From assembly GCF_001704155.1 (NCBI RefSeq), contig NZ_CP016294.1:1609501-1673500 (forward strand): a stretch of DNA of 64,000 bases, given 5' to 3'. Every line of letters starts with the position of its first letter. Position 1 is the stretch's first letter. Position numbers and translations under genes: made by a program. Source of the DNA: Stenotrophomonas rhizophila. Lineage in GTDB: Bacteria > Pseudomonadota > Gammaproteobacteria > Xanthomonadales > Xanthomonadaceae. Shown here one piece after another: positions 1 through 8,028 of the stretch. Below the pieces are notes generated by a model that did not search any database, was not told where the DNA came from, and was given only the letters and a program-made list of their open reading frames with translations.

Positions 1-1
1 G

Positions 2-805
2 CTGGCGGTGTTCCTGATCTGGGAACTGACCGACAAGGATCCGATCGTGGACCTGCGGCTGTTCCGCCACCGCAACTTCCGCGCCGGCACGCTGGCGATG
101 GTGGTGGCGTACGCGGCGTTCTTCAGCGTGTCGCTGCTGATCCCGCAGTGGCTGCAGCGTGACATGGGCTACACGGCGATCTGGGCGGGCCTGGCGACGG
201 CGCCGATCGGCATCCTGCCGGTGATCATGACGCCGTTCGTAGGCAAGTACGCATCGCGGTTCGACATGCGCTGGATCGCATCGTTCGCGTTCGTGTTCCT
301 GTCGTTCACCAGCTTCCTGCGTTCGGGCTTCAACCTGCAGGTGGACTTCGCGCACGTGGCGGGGGTGCAGCTGATCATGGGCATCGGCGTGGCATTGTTC
401 TTCATGCCGGTGCTGCAGATCCTGCTGTCGGACCTGGACGGCCGCGAGATCGCCGCAGGTTCGGGCCTGGCCACCTTCCTGCGTACGCTGGGCGGCAGTT
501 TCGCGGCATCGCTGACCACGTGGCTGTGGGCGCGCCGCACCCAGGAACACCATGCGCACCTGACCGAAAGCATTTCCGGCTACACGCCGGGCATGCAGGA
601 GAAGGTGGCGGCAATGGGGCAGGGCGACCTGCAACATGGTGCAGCGGCGTTGAACAACATCATCAACCACCAGGCATCGCAGATGGGCTTCAACGACATC
701 TTCTTCCTGCTGGGCTGGATCTTCCTGGCCATCATCGCCTTCCTGTGGCTGGCCAAGCCGCCGTTCGGCGCCGGTGCCGGCGCGGCGTCTGCCGGCGGGC
801 ATTGA
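2..805 (+). CDS. DHA2-family MFS drug exporter (EmrB/QacA type), C-terminal part
   Basis: The frame is open from base 2, so the start lies before the window and only about 267 codons are visible. What remains is several hydrophobic segments typical of the second half of a 14-helix DHA2 exporter, with a family-like stretch at IVDLRLFRHRNFRAGT near the start and a soluble loop (ARRTQEHHAHL) before the last helix. EmrB-type proteins use the proton gradient to expel hydrophobic drugs, usually with an EmrA adaptor and an outer-membrane channel; those partners would lie upstream, out of view. The gene ends in a clear terminator. Substrate cannot be told from this fragment. Confidence 0.85.
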   Translation: MAVFLIWELTDKDPIVDLRLFRHRNFRAGTLAMVVAYAAFFSVSLLIPQWLQRDMGYTAIWAGLATAPIGILPVIMTPFVGKYASRFDMRWIASFAFVFLSFTSFLRSGFNLQVDFAHVAGVQLIMGIGVALFFMPVLQILLSDLDGREIAAGSGLATFLRTLGGSFAASLTTWLWARRTQEHHAHLTESISGYTPGMQEKVAAMGQGDLQHGAAALNNIINHQASQMGFNDIFFLLGWIFLAIIAFLWLAKPPFGAGAGAASAGGH

Positions 806-825
806 TGCTCTGAGCTGATGGACCG

Positions 826-853
826 AAAACCCCGCTGAAAAGCGGGGTTTTTG
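826..853 (+). terminator. Rho-independent terminator after the DHA2 exporter
   Basis: A GC-rich stem (ccccgct/agcgggg) with a GAAA loop is followed by a run of T. It lies about 20 bases after the exporter stop codon. Confidence 0.85.
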
Positions 854-869
854 TTGTGTACTGTTGATG

Positions 870-902
870 GCGAACAGCTAACAGCTAACAGCGAACAGCT
901 AA
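870..902. repeat. Short imperfect tandem repeat (AACAGCT/AGCGAACAGCT)
   Basis: The bases read as three to four imperfect copies of an AACAGCT-like unit. It lies just after the terminator in non-coding DNA. No function can be assigned. Confidence 0.6.
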
Positions 903-928
903 AGGCAGCGTTTCAGTTCTTCCCGGCT

Positions 929-1042
929 GGGGAGGCCGACGGGCAGCCCCTTACGGGACACGCCGTAAACCCATCCATGGGGGCTTGGCAAAAACATCCA
1001 TGTTTTTGACAGTCCCTACAGGGGCTGCCCGCCGGCCTCCCC
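929..1042. repeat. Nested palindromic intergenic element, copy A
   Basis: Two outer arms of 31 bases (929-959 and 1012-1042) are inverted repeats with about three mismatches. Inside them is a second hairpin, CAAAAACATCCATGTTTTTG, at 989-1008. Between arm and inner hairpin is the phrase cgccgtaaacccatccatgg. A second element nearby shares this design in the opposite orientation. No good gene candidate exists here. Confidence 0.7.
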
Positions 1043-1236
1043 CGACAGATGGTCGCGTGCGGATGGGCACGGCAGACACGAAGGGCGTGTCCGTACCCGG
1101 CGGGCATGCCGAATGTGCCTGGGGTCGGTAGCGTCGGTTCCCGAACGACGGCACGGAACGCCACCGCGTCCGGTAACGCACGAAAATGATCGGCGCTGCC
1201 GTTGATCTTCCACGGCCACCAACACACCGTCGAGGG

Positions 1237-1337
1237 TCGGCGGGGGCGGGGGTACGGGGGCTTTGCGAAACATGGATGTTTCGCAAGAGCCTCCAGGGAT
1301 GGATTCACGGCGCCCCCCGTACCCCCGCACCCGCCGG
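1237..1337. repeat. Nested palindromic intergenic element, copy B (inverted relative to A)
   Basis: Outer arms at 1237-1260 and 1313-1337 pair with very few mismatches. The inner hairpin at 1263-1286 joins ttgcgaaacat to atgtttcgcaa. Read on the minus strand, it repeats the cgccgt-aa-ccatcc-tgg phrase of copy A, but both the outer arms and the inner stem have different bases that still pair. This suggests that the folded structure is conserved rather than the sequence. Confidence 0.7.
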
Positions 1338-1445
1338 CCCAGCTCAGGCCAAGCGATGGCCACCGGCTGTTCGCCAGGATGCATGAAACCGGGCGCAGCC
1401 CGGCGCAACGGAATCGCGTGCAATCCCCACCACCAAACCCCGGAA

Positions 1446-1471
1446 ACGAAAAAACCCGCTTTCGCGGGTTT
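1446..1471 (-). terminator. Terminator of tRNA-Leu copy 1
   Basis: On the minus strand the stem aaacccgc/gcgggttt is followed by TTTTTTCGTTT, a few bases after the tRNA 3' end. Confidence 0.8.
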
Positions 1472-1488
1472 GATCATTTACTGAGTCA

Positions 1489-1575
1489 TGGTGCCCAGGA
1501 GAGGACTCGAACCTCCACGAAGTTGCCCCCGCTAGCACCTGAAGCTAGTGCGTCTACCAATTCCGCCACCTGGGC
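1489..1575 (-). tRNA. tRNA-Leu (anticodon CAG), copy 1
   Basis: Eighty-seven bases on the minus strand fold as a class II tRNA: acceptor stem GCCCAGG/CCTGGGC, GGTAGACGC D-loop, anticodon stem CTAGC/GCTAG around TTCAGGT (CAG), a long variable arm, GGTTCGAGTCC T-loop and an encoded CCA end. The leucine identity follows from the CAG anticodon and the long variable arm. Confidence 0.97.
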
Positions 1576-1660
1576 GACTCAGGAGGAGAATTTTGCGGGA
1601 GAACCGCGAATGTGTCAACAGGATGTCGAAGAAAAATTCCCGCGCAATCCCTGCCGCAGA

Positions 1661-1687
1661 AACGAAAAAACCCGCTTGCGCGGGTTT
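1661..1687 (-). terminator. Terminator of tRNA-Leu copy 2
   Basis: The same stem-loop and T-run as after copy 1, read on the minus strand and placed just after the tRNA 3' end. Confidence 0.8.
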
Positions 1688-1704
1688 GATCATTTACCGA
1701 GTCG

Positions 1705-1791
1705 TGGTGCCCAGAAGAGGACTCGAACCTCCACGAAGTTGCCCCCGCTAGCACCTGAAGCTAGTGCGTCTACCAATTCCGCCATCTGGGC
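1705..1791 (-). tRNA. tRNA-Leu (anticodon CAG), copy 2
   Basis: Nearly identical to copy 1, with anticodon CAG and encoded CCA. It differs in the acceptor stem, where a G-C pair is replaced by A-T on both sides (GCCCAGA/TCTGGGC), so the stem stays fully paired. It has its own terminator. Confidence 0.97.
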
Positions 1792-1890
1792 GACTCAGGG
1801 GGCGAATTATGCGGAAGCCGCCGGAGGCTGTCAATGCATGCGCGAACGCCGATTGGCATACTCGGCCCACACCGACTCCCTGGAGTTTCC

Positions 1891-2574
1891 ATGGCACTGC
1901 CGATCCTGCACGCCCACCCGCTGTCGTCCTGTTGCCAGAAGGTACTGATTGCCGCCCGCGTGCTCGGCGTGGCCTTGGACGAGCGCATGGTGAACTTGGG
2001 CGACCCGGCCGATCGGGCGATGCTCCACGCCATCTCCCCGGCCGCGAAGATGCCCGCGCTGGTCGACCGGGGCCGAGCCGTCGCCGAGACCAGCATCATC
2101 ATCGAATACCTGCAGCAGCACCTGGCCACCGGCGCACGCCTGATTCCTGCCGATGCCGATGCTGCCCTGGCCGTCCGCTTCTGGGACCGGTTCTCCGACT
2201 TTTATGTGATGACCCCGATGCAGGCGCTGACCGCCGAACAGCTCAAGCCCGAAAGCGGGCGCAGCGAAGATGCAGCGCAGACTGCCCGGTCACGGCTGCT
2301 GGAGAGCTACGCCGCCATGAACCGCCAGCTCGAAGGCCGCACGTGGCTGGCCGGCGAAGGATTCAGCATGGCCGATTGTGCGGCGGCGCCCGCGCTGTTC
2401 TATGCCGTGGCCTATGTGCCGGTTCCCGGCACCGAGGTTCACCTGCTCGCCTATTTCGAGCGCTTGATGGCGCATCCGGCGGTGGCCGTAGTGGTCGACG
2501 CGGCGCGGCCCTGGTTCAAGTACTTCCCGGGGCGGGCAGGGCTGTCGGCCCGGTACTACACACCCGAGGCCTGA
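1891..2574 (+). CDS. Glutathione S-transferase-like protein
   Basis: This 227-residue protein has the two-part GST layout: an N-terminal thioredoxin-like domain (LHAHPLSSCCQKVLIAARVL, then AKMPALVD and ETSIIIEYL, the cis-Pro and glutathione-binding Glu/Ser region) and a C-terminal helical domain with the WLAGEGFSMADCAAAPALF motif. GSTs conjugate glutathione to electrophiles or act as thiol oxidoreductases in the cytosol. The SSCC near residues 12-15 is where a catalytic Ser or Cys is expected, so an oxidoreductase role is possible. The start at 1891 has GGAG seven bases upstream. The gene lies on the strand opposite to the tRNA-Leu copies flanking it. The substrate is unknown. Confidence 0.85.
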   Translation: MALPILHAHPLSSCCQKVLIAARVLGVALDERMVNLGDPADRAMLHAISPAAKMPALVDRGRAVAETSIIIEYLQQHLATGARLIPADADAALAVRFWDRFSDFYVMTPMQALTAEQLKPESGRSEDAAQTARSRLLESYAAMNRQLEGRTWLAGEGFSMADCAAAPALFYAVAYVPVPGTEVHLLAYFERLMAHPAVAVVVDAARPWFKYFPGRAGLSARYYTPEA

Positions 2575-2601
2575 AACGAAAAAACCCGCTTGCGCGGGTT
2601 T
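2575..2601 (-). terminator. Terminator of tRNA-Leu copy 3
   Basis: The same stem-loop (aaacccgc/gcgggttt) followed by T residues on the minus strand. It abuts the stop codon of the GST-like gene, so it might also serve that gene, although the plus-strand T-run is weak. Confidence 0.75.
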
Positions 2602-2618
2602 GATCATTTTCTGAGTCA

Positions 2619-2705
2619 TGGTGCCCAGGAGAGGACTCGAACCTCCACGAAGTTGCCCCCGCTAGCACCTGAAGCTAGTGCGTCTACCAATTCCGCCACC
2701 TGGGC
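2619..2705 (-). tRNA. tRNA-Leu (anticodon CAG), copy 3
   Basis: Apparently identical to copy 1 over the 87 bases, with the same acceptor stem, CAG anticodon, long variable arm and encoded CCA. Confidence 0.97.
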
Positions 2706-2833
2706 GACTCAGGGGGCGAATTCTGGGCAAGTCTGCCGGGGTTGTCAACGGTTTTGTTAAATTTCTTCACAATCCTGCATGGGCAGCGGCAATGACCCAT
2801 TCTGCACACCGCCACGCGGTACCATGGGGGTCG

Positions 2834-5299
2834 ATGAAATCAAAGAAACCGACCCGGGGCGCAAAAGCCCCCAAGTCCCCGGCGCCCAAGCAGGTTGCCG
2901 GTCCGTCGGGCAAGTCCCGCGCTGCTGCCAAGTCCGGCAAGCTGCCGCCCTGGATGCCCGAGTCCATGAGCACCCCCGCACCGCCCCGTGGCGGCAAGCG
3001 CTCCGGTCCCCGCCCGGATGGCCCGCCCATTCCCACCCGTCGCAACCCGCGCCCGAGCGCGCCGGTGGGCAGCGTGGAAGATCCCTTTGCCGCCCGTGAA
3101 GCTGAACGCTACGCCCAGCCCATCGCCAGCCGCGAGGCCATCCTGCAGTTGCTCGACCGCTGCGATGGTCCGCAGACCGCCGAAGAGGTGGGTATCCATC
3201 TGGGCCTGACCGAGCCGGACCGTGCGGATGCCCTCGGCAAACGCCTGGGCGCCATGGTCCGCGACGGCCAGCTGGTGCAGAACCGCCGCGGCGGCTTCGC
3301 CCCGGTGCAGGCCACCAACCTCATCACCGGCGTGGTGATCGCCAACCCGGAAGGGTTCGGCTTCCTGCGCCCGGTCGACGGGGGCGGGGACGACCTGTTC
3401 CTGCCGCCGTATGAAATGCGCAAGGTCATGCACGGCGACCGCGTGCTGGCCAACGTCACCGGCATCGACCGCCGCGGCCGACGCGAAGGCAGCATCGCCC
3501 GCGTGCTCGAGCGCGGCATGACCCGCCTGATCGGCCGCTTCAGCGTCGAGTTCGGCATCAATTACGTGGTGCCCGATGACAAGCGCATCCAGCGCAACGT
3601 ACAGATCCCGCCTGACCAGACCGGCGATGCCCGCGACGGCCAGCTGGTGGTGTGCGAACTGACCCAGGCACCTGACACCCGTCGCCCGCCGATCGGCCGC
3701 ATCATCGCCGTGCTCGGCGACAAGCTCACTGCCTCGCTGATCGTGGAAACCGCGATCCACGGCCATGAGCTGCCGTTCGAGTTCCCGCAGCAGGTGCTGG
3801 ACGAAGCCGCCTCGGTGCCGATGCAGGTGGAGCCGGCCATGATCGGCGACCGCGTCGACCTGCGCAGCACGCCGCTGGTCACCATCGACGGCGAAGACGC
3901 CAAGGACTTCGACGACGCGGTCTACTGCGAACCCAACGCCGAAGGCTTCCGCCTGGTGGTGGCCATCGCGGACGTCTCCAACTACGTCCGTCCCGGCACG
4001 CCGCTGGACGATGAGGCACAGAAGCGCGCCACCTCGGTGTACTTCCCGGGCTTCGTGGTCCCGATGCTGCCGGAGACGCTGTCCAACGGCATCTGCTCGC
4101 TGATGCCCAAGGTCGACCGCATGTGCTTCGTCTGCGACATGCAGGTGAACCGCGACGGCGAAGTCATCCACTCGCGTTTCTACGAAGCGGTGATGAACTC
4201 GCACGCGCGCCTGACCTACACCCAGGTCTGGCAGGCGGTGGGCGAAAACGATCCGGCCGCGCGCAATGCCATCGGCGCGCTGCTGCCGCAGGTCGAGCGC
4301 CTGCACCAGCTTTACAAGGTGCTGGCCAAGGCCCGCACCCGTCGTGGTGCGATCGAGTTCGAATCCTCCGAAGTTCGCTTCGTGCTCGACAACACCGGCG
4401 AAGTCACCCAGGCCGGCATGCTGGTGCGCAACGATGCGCACAAGCTGATCGAGGAATGCATGATCGCGGCCAACGTGCAGGCCGCACGCTACCTGCTGTA
4501 CAAGCAGGTGCCGGCCCCGTTCCGTGACCACGCCAAGCCGCCGGAAGCCAAGTTCGAGGACCTGCTGGAGTTCCTCAAGGAATTCAAGCTGAGCCTGCCG
4601 CCGTGGTCCAAGGTGCAGCCGGGCGATTACACCAAGCTGCTCAAGAAGGTGCGCGAGCGCCCCGATTCGGCGCTGATCGAATCGGTGCTGCTGCGCAGCC
4701 AGAGCCTGGCGGTGTACTCGCCGGACAACCAGGGCCACTTCGGCCTGGCGCTGGATGCGTATGCGCACTTCACCTCGCCGATCCGCCGTTACCCGGATCT
4801 GCTGGTGCACCGTGCAATCAAGCATGCGCTGAGCGGCAAGCCGCTGGAGAAGTTCACCTATACCCAGCGCGAAATGGCCGCGCTGGCGCTGCAGTGCTCC
4901 GAACGCGAGCGCCGGGCCGACGAGGCCGAGCGCGAGGTCGACGAGCGCTACCGCGCGGCGTGGATGGAAAAGCACGTGGGCGGCCAGTTCGACGGCGTGA
5001 TCAGCGGCGTGACCAGCTTCGGCCTGTTCGTGGAACTGGACGATTCCAAGGTCAACGGCCTGGTCCATGTCACCCAGCTGCCGCACGACTATTACCAGTT
5101 CGACGCGACCCGCAAGACGCTCAGCGGCGAACGCCGTGGCACCAGCTACCGCCTGGGTGACCGTGTGCGGATCCTGGTGCTCAAGGCCAGCATGGAAGAG
5201 CGCAAGATCGACTTCCGGCTGGTGGAAGAGAAGGGCGACGAAGAACCCCAGCTGCCGCCCCGCGGCCAGCCGGCCAAGCGGAAGAAGCAGAAATACTGA
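2834..5299 (+). CDS. rnr: Ribonuclease R (3'-5' exoribonuclease)
   Basis: RNase R degrades structured RNA from the 3' end and takes part in tRNA, rRNA and tmRNA quality control. The 821 residues carry, in order, a Lys/Pro/Ser-rich tail of about 90 residues, a winged-helix region (AILQLLDRCDGPQTAEEVG), two cold-shock-like domains, the RNB catalytic domain with the metal-binding aspartates of DGEDAKDFDDAV (from about residue 352), and a C-terminal S1 domain (GQFDGVISGVTSFGLFVEL) ending in basic residues. The frame is open further upstream, but that part runs through the tRNA gene; ATG 2834 with GGGGG just upstream is the sensible start. Length fits the family. It probably shares a transcript with the next gene, 13 bases away. 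Confidence 0.95.
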   Translation: MKSKKPTRGAKAPKSPAPKQVAGPSGKSRAAAKSGKLPPWMPESMSTPAPPRGGKRSGPRPDGPPIPTRRNPRPSAPVGSVEDPFAAREAERYAQPIASREAILQLLDRCDGPQTAEEVGIHLGLTEPDRADALGKRLGAMVRDGQLVQNRRGGFAPVQATNLITGVVIANPEGFGFLRPVDGGGDDLFLPPYEMRKVMHGDRVLANVTGIDRRGRREGSIARVLERGMTRLIGRFSVEFGINYVVPDDKRIQRNVQIPPDQTGDARDGQLVVCELTQAPDTRRPPIGRIIAVLGDKLTASLIVETAIHGHELPFEFPQQVLDEAASVPMQVEPAMIGDRVDLRSTPLVTIDGEDAKDFDDAVYCEPNAEGFRLVVAIADVSNYVRPGTPLDDEAQKRATSVYFPGFVVPMLPETLSNGICSLMPKVDRMCFVCDMQVNRDGEVIHSRFYEAVMNSHARLTYTQVWQAVGENDPAARNAIGALLPQVERLHQLYKVLAKARTRRGAIEFESSEVRFVLDNTGEVTQAGMLVRNDAHKLIEECMIAANVQAARYLLYKQVPAPFRDHAKPPEAKFEDLLEFLKEFKLSLPPWSKVQPGDYTKLLKKVRERPDSALIESVLLRSQSLAVYSPDNQGHFGLALDAYAHFTSPIRRYPDLLVHRAIKHALSGKPLEKFTYTQREMAALALQCSERERRADEAEREVDERYRAAWMEKHVGGQFDGVISGVTSFGLFVELDDSKVNGLVHVTQLPHDYYQFDATRKTLSGERRGTSYRLGDRVRILVLKASMEERKIDFRLVEEKGDEEPQLPPRGQPAKRKKQKY

Positions 5300-5312
5300 G
5301 GGGAGGCGCCCC

Positions 5313-5783
5313 ATGAACCCGGTTCCCGAATTCTCCGGCGGTTGCCAATGCGGCGCGGTCCGCTTCCATGTCCGCGGCGCCCTGCCGGATCGTTCCATCT
5401 GCCACTGCCGGATGTGCCAGAAGGCCTTCGGGGCGTACTACGCCCCGCTGGTCTCGGTACGCGGGGCCGATTTCCAGTGGACCCGTGGCGAGCCGCGCCG
5501 GTTCCAGTCCTCCAACCACTTCCGCCGGGGCTTCTGCGCCGACTGCGGCACGCCGCTGACCTACGAAGGCGAAGACGGCATGGCCGTGGCCGCCGGCGCG
5601 TTCGATCAGCCTGAACGGCTGCCACCGACCGTGCAGTATGGCACCGAGTCCAAGCTGCCGTTCGTGGACCAGCTGGGTGCGCTCGAGGTGATCCTGCAGG
5701 AAGATGACCCCGACGCAGAGCGCCTGCGCACGCTGGTTTCCCACCAGCACCCGGACCACGACACCCCCCGCTGGCCCCGTTGA
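5313..5783 (+). CDS. GFA-family (CENP-V/GFA domain) zinc protein
   Basis: A 156-residue protein with the cysteine pattern of the glutathione-dependent formaldehyde-activating domain: GGCQCGAVRF near the start, ICHCRMCQ around residue 28-35 and FCADCGTPLTYEG near residue 73. These cysteines bind structural zinc and, in the founding member, hold glutathione. The founder was proposed to speed addition of formaldehyde to glutathione, but most homologues have no proven activity, so the function remains open. The ATG follows GGGGAGG at a good distance and the gene is 13 bases after rnr. Confidence 0.85.
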   Translation: MNPVPEFSGGCQCGAVRFHVRGALPDRSICHCRMCQKAFGAYYAPLVSVRGADFQWTRGEPRRFQSSNHFRRGFCADCGTPLTYEGEDGMAVAAGAFDQPERLPPTVQYGTESKLPFVDQLGALEVILQEDDPDAERLRTLVSHQHPDHDTPRWPR

Positions 5784-5868
5784 GCGGCCGGGCAGGGGCC
5801 GGGCGCTACGGCAGCCGGACCGGCAATGCTCTACCATTACCACCCCCTGTACCGGTCCCGCCCCCGCA

Positions 5869-6612
5869 ATGAGCAAGCAAAGCCAGTGGATTGTCGGCGT
5901 CAACGCCGTCGCCTCCTCGATCGAGAACGATGCCGAGAACGTCCGCGAAGTGCTCATCGAAGCGAGCGCGAAGAATCCGCGGCTGACCGAGATCGAGGAA
6001 AACGCACGCCGCAAGGGCATCGACGTGCGCAAGGTGAACACCCAGGCGCTGGATGGCGTGGGCGGTTCGGTCCGCCACCAGGGCGTGGCTGCGCGCTACC
6101 AGGCAGCCCGCACCTACGGTGAGAACGAGCTGGAAGGCCTGGTCGAGGCGGCCGAGGGCAAGGCCCTGCTGCTGATCCTGGACGAGGTGCAGGACCCGCA
6201 CAACCTGGGCGCCTGCCTGCGCAGCGCGGCGGCCGCCGGTGCCACCGCAGTGATCATTCCCAAGGACAAGTCGGCCACGGTCAATGCCACCGTGCGCAAG
6301 ACCTCGGCCGGCGCCGCCGACCGCATCCCGGTGGTGGCGGTGACCAACCTGTCGCGCTGCCTGAAGGACCTGCAGAAGCAGGGCGTGTGGATCTACGGCC
6401 TGGCCGGCGAAGCCACCACCTCGCTGTATTCGATCGACCTGAAGGGCAACGTGGCGCTGGTGCTGGGCGGCGAAGCCGACGGCATGCGCCGCCTGACCCG
6501 CGAAAACTGCGACGGCCTGGTCAAGATCCCGATGCCAGGCGACATCGAGAGCCTGAACGTCTCGGTGGCTGCGGGTGTCAGCCTGTTTGAAGCCGTGCGT
6601 CAGCGAAGCTGA
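5869..6612 (+). CDS. rlmB: 23S rRNA (guanosine-2'-O-)-methyltransferase RlmB
   Basis: RlmB methylates the 2'-oxygen of G2251 in the peptidyl-transferase loop of 23S rRNA using SAM. The 247 residues show the small N-terminal substrate-binding domain and a SpoU C-terminal knot: motif 1 DEVQDPHNLGACLRSA, motif 2 LVLGGEADGMRR and motif 3 IPMPGDIESLNVSVAAGV. The start at MSKQSQWIVGVNAV matches the usual RlmB beginning; the open frame upstream has no family similarity. In many bacteria rlmB follows rnr, as here with only the GFA gene between, which supports the assignment. Confidence 0.95.
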   Translation: MSKQSQWIVGVNAVASSIENDAENVREVLIEASAKNPRLTEIEENARRKGIDVRKVNTQALDGVGGSVRHQGVAARYQAARTYGENELEGLVEAAEGKALLLILDEVQDPHNLGACLRSAAAAGATAVIIPKDKSATVNATVRKTSAGAADRIPVVAVTNLSRCLKDLQKQGVWIYGLAGEATTSLYSIDLKGNVALVLGGEADGMRRLTRENCDGLVKIPMPGDIESLNVSVAAGVSLFEAVRQRS

Positions 6613-6615
6613 CGC
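6597..6615. terminator. Stem-loop at the rlmB stop codon
   Basis: GCGTCAGC and GCTGACGC pair perfectly around GAA and include the rlmB stop region. It lies between convergent genes. There is no good T-run on either strand, so a terminator role is only possible. Confidence 0.35.
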
Positions 6616-6621
6616 GCCGCT

Positions 6622-8028
6622 TCAAACCGTTCCGTTGGCGCTGCCCCCCAACGCCTTGAACAGCGTCACGTCGTTGACCAGCTGTTTCTGCTTCACCGAC
6701 GCCAGCGACAGTTCGGCGTCGCGGCGGGTCTGCTGCGCTTCCAGCCAGGTGCGCAGGTCGGTGGCGCCGACCCGGTAACGCACTTCGTACATGCGCTCGA
6801 TCTGCACCGCTTCGTCATACGACGCCTGCGACGCCGCCACCTGGGTGGCGAGCTGGGTGCGCGCCGACAGCGCGTTGTCCACCTCCGACAGCGCCGTGTA
6901 CAGCGTGCGCCGGAAGGTGTTGGCCGCGATCTGGTAATCGGTACCGGCGATCTGCGTATCCAGCTGCGCCTGGCGGAGGTTGAGGAACGGCAGCGACAGC
7001 CCCGCACCCAGGGAGGCCACCGGGTTCTTCAGCACATCCGACAGCGTGGTCGCGCCGCTGCTCACCCCGCCGGTGAGGCTCAACGCCGGGTAGTAGCTGG
7101 TGGCGGTCACCTTGATGTTCTTCAGGCTGTTGCGCAGGCGCAGCTCGGCTGCGCGCAGGTCCGGGCGCCGGCCCAGCAGGTCGGCCGGCAGGCCTTCGGC
7201 GATGGCCGGGCTGCCGGCGCCGTCCAGCGCCTGCGGCTCGTCGGCCTGCGGCCATGGCTGGCCATCCAGCAGCACGGTCAGCGCATTGCGGCTGGCCACG
7301 CGCTGCTGCTCCAGCACGCTCTGCGCGGCACGCTGCGCTTCCAGCTGCTGGGTGGCCTGGCGCACTTCCAGCCGCGATACCGCGCCGGCGGTGAAGCGGG
7401 CCTGCACCAGTTCCCGGGTACGCTGCAGGCGTACCAGATTCGCCTCGCCGGCCGCGATGGACTGGTTGAGGTAGGCCAGGGTCCAGTACTGCGTGGCCAC
7501 GTCGCCGATCACCAGCAGTGCCGTGTTCTGCAGGTCTTCCTCGCTGGCCTGGGCTTCCCACTGCGCGATGTCGCGCTGGGTGCGCAGGCGGCCCCACAGG
7601 TCGATTTCCCACTGCAGCGAGACCCCGGCCGAACTGCTGCGGTTCCAGTCGGCGCCCTGGTCGATCGGGCGATTGCCGCTGCTGCCGACGCTGCCCGACG
7701 GCTGCGGCCACAGCGCGTTGTCGCTCAGCCCGGCCTGCAGGCGTGCGCGCTGCACCGCCAGCCCGGCCGAGGCCAGGTCGGTGTTGGCCTGCAGCGCAAG
7801 CGCGATCACGCGGTCCAGCCGCGGGTCGCCGAAGCCGGTCCACCAGGCGTCGTCGCGCACGTCGGTCCGCAGCGGGGAGGGTGCGTTGGATGTTTCCACA
7901 GGCGCGTTGCGCTGCGCATCGCCACGGCCGTACACGGCCGGCACGCTGGGCGGGTCGACCTGGTACTGGCCGGTACTGACGCAGGCCGACAGCAGCAGGG
8001 TGGTGGATAACAGGATGGACGTCTTCAT
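6622..8028 (-). CDS. NodT-family outer-membrane efflux lipoprotein
   Basis: This is the outer-membrane channel of a tripartite efflux pump (TolC/OprM fold). The 468 residues begin with a lipoprotein signal, [14 protein letters not shown], with the lipobox cysteine at about residue 16, followed by two outer-membrane-efflux repeats ([21 protein letters not shown] and the later [16 protein letters not shown] and [10 protein letters not shown]). The start ATG overlaps the macB stop by four bases (ATGA), so it is the last gene of macA-macB-channel and is probably translated by coupling. It would complete a MacAB pump through the outer membrane. Confidence 0.93.
   Translation of the reverse strand: MKTSILLSTTLLLSACVSTGQYQVDPPSVPAVYGRGDAQRNAPVETSNAPSPLRTDVRDDAWWTGFGDPRLDRVIALALQANTDLASAGLAVQRARLQAGLSDNALWPQPSGSVGSSGNRPIDQGADWNRSSSAGVSLQWEIDLWGRLRTQRDIAQWEAQASEEDLQNTALLVIGDVATQYWTLAYLNQSIAAGEANLVRLQRTRELVQARFTAGAVSRLEVRQATQQLEAQRAAQSVLEQQRVASRNALTVLLDGQPWPQADEPQALDGAGSPAIAEGLPADLLGRRPDLRAAELRLRNSLKNIKVTATSYYPALSLTGGVSSGATTLSDVLKNPVASLGAGLSLPFLNLRQAQLDTQIAGTDYQIAANTFRRTLYTALSEVDNALSARTQLATQVAASQASYDEAVQIERMYEVRYRVGATDLRTWLEAQQTRRDAELSLASVKQKQLVNDVTLFKALGGSANGTV

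Noticed and set aside
913..1477. Several short frames on both strands in the gene-poor region before the tRNA genes
   Set aside because: They run through palindromic elements, are Pro/Arg-rich, and have no ribosome site; the repeats explain the open frames.
2840..5398. A very long open frame on the minus strand (852 codons) opposite RNase R
   Set aside because: It is a shadow of rnr caused by the high GC at third positions; its translation is His/Arg/Gln/Gly-rich with no domain.
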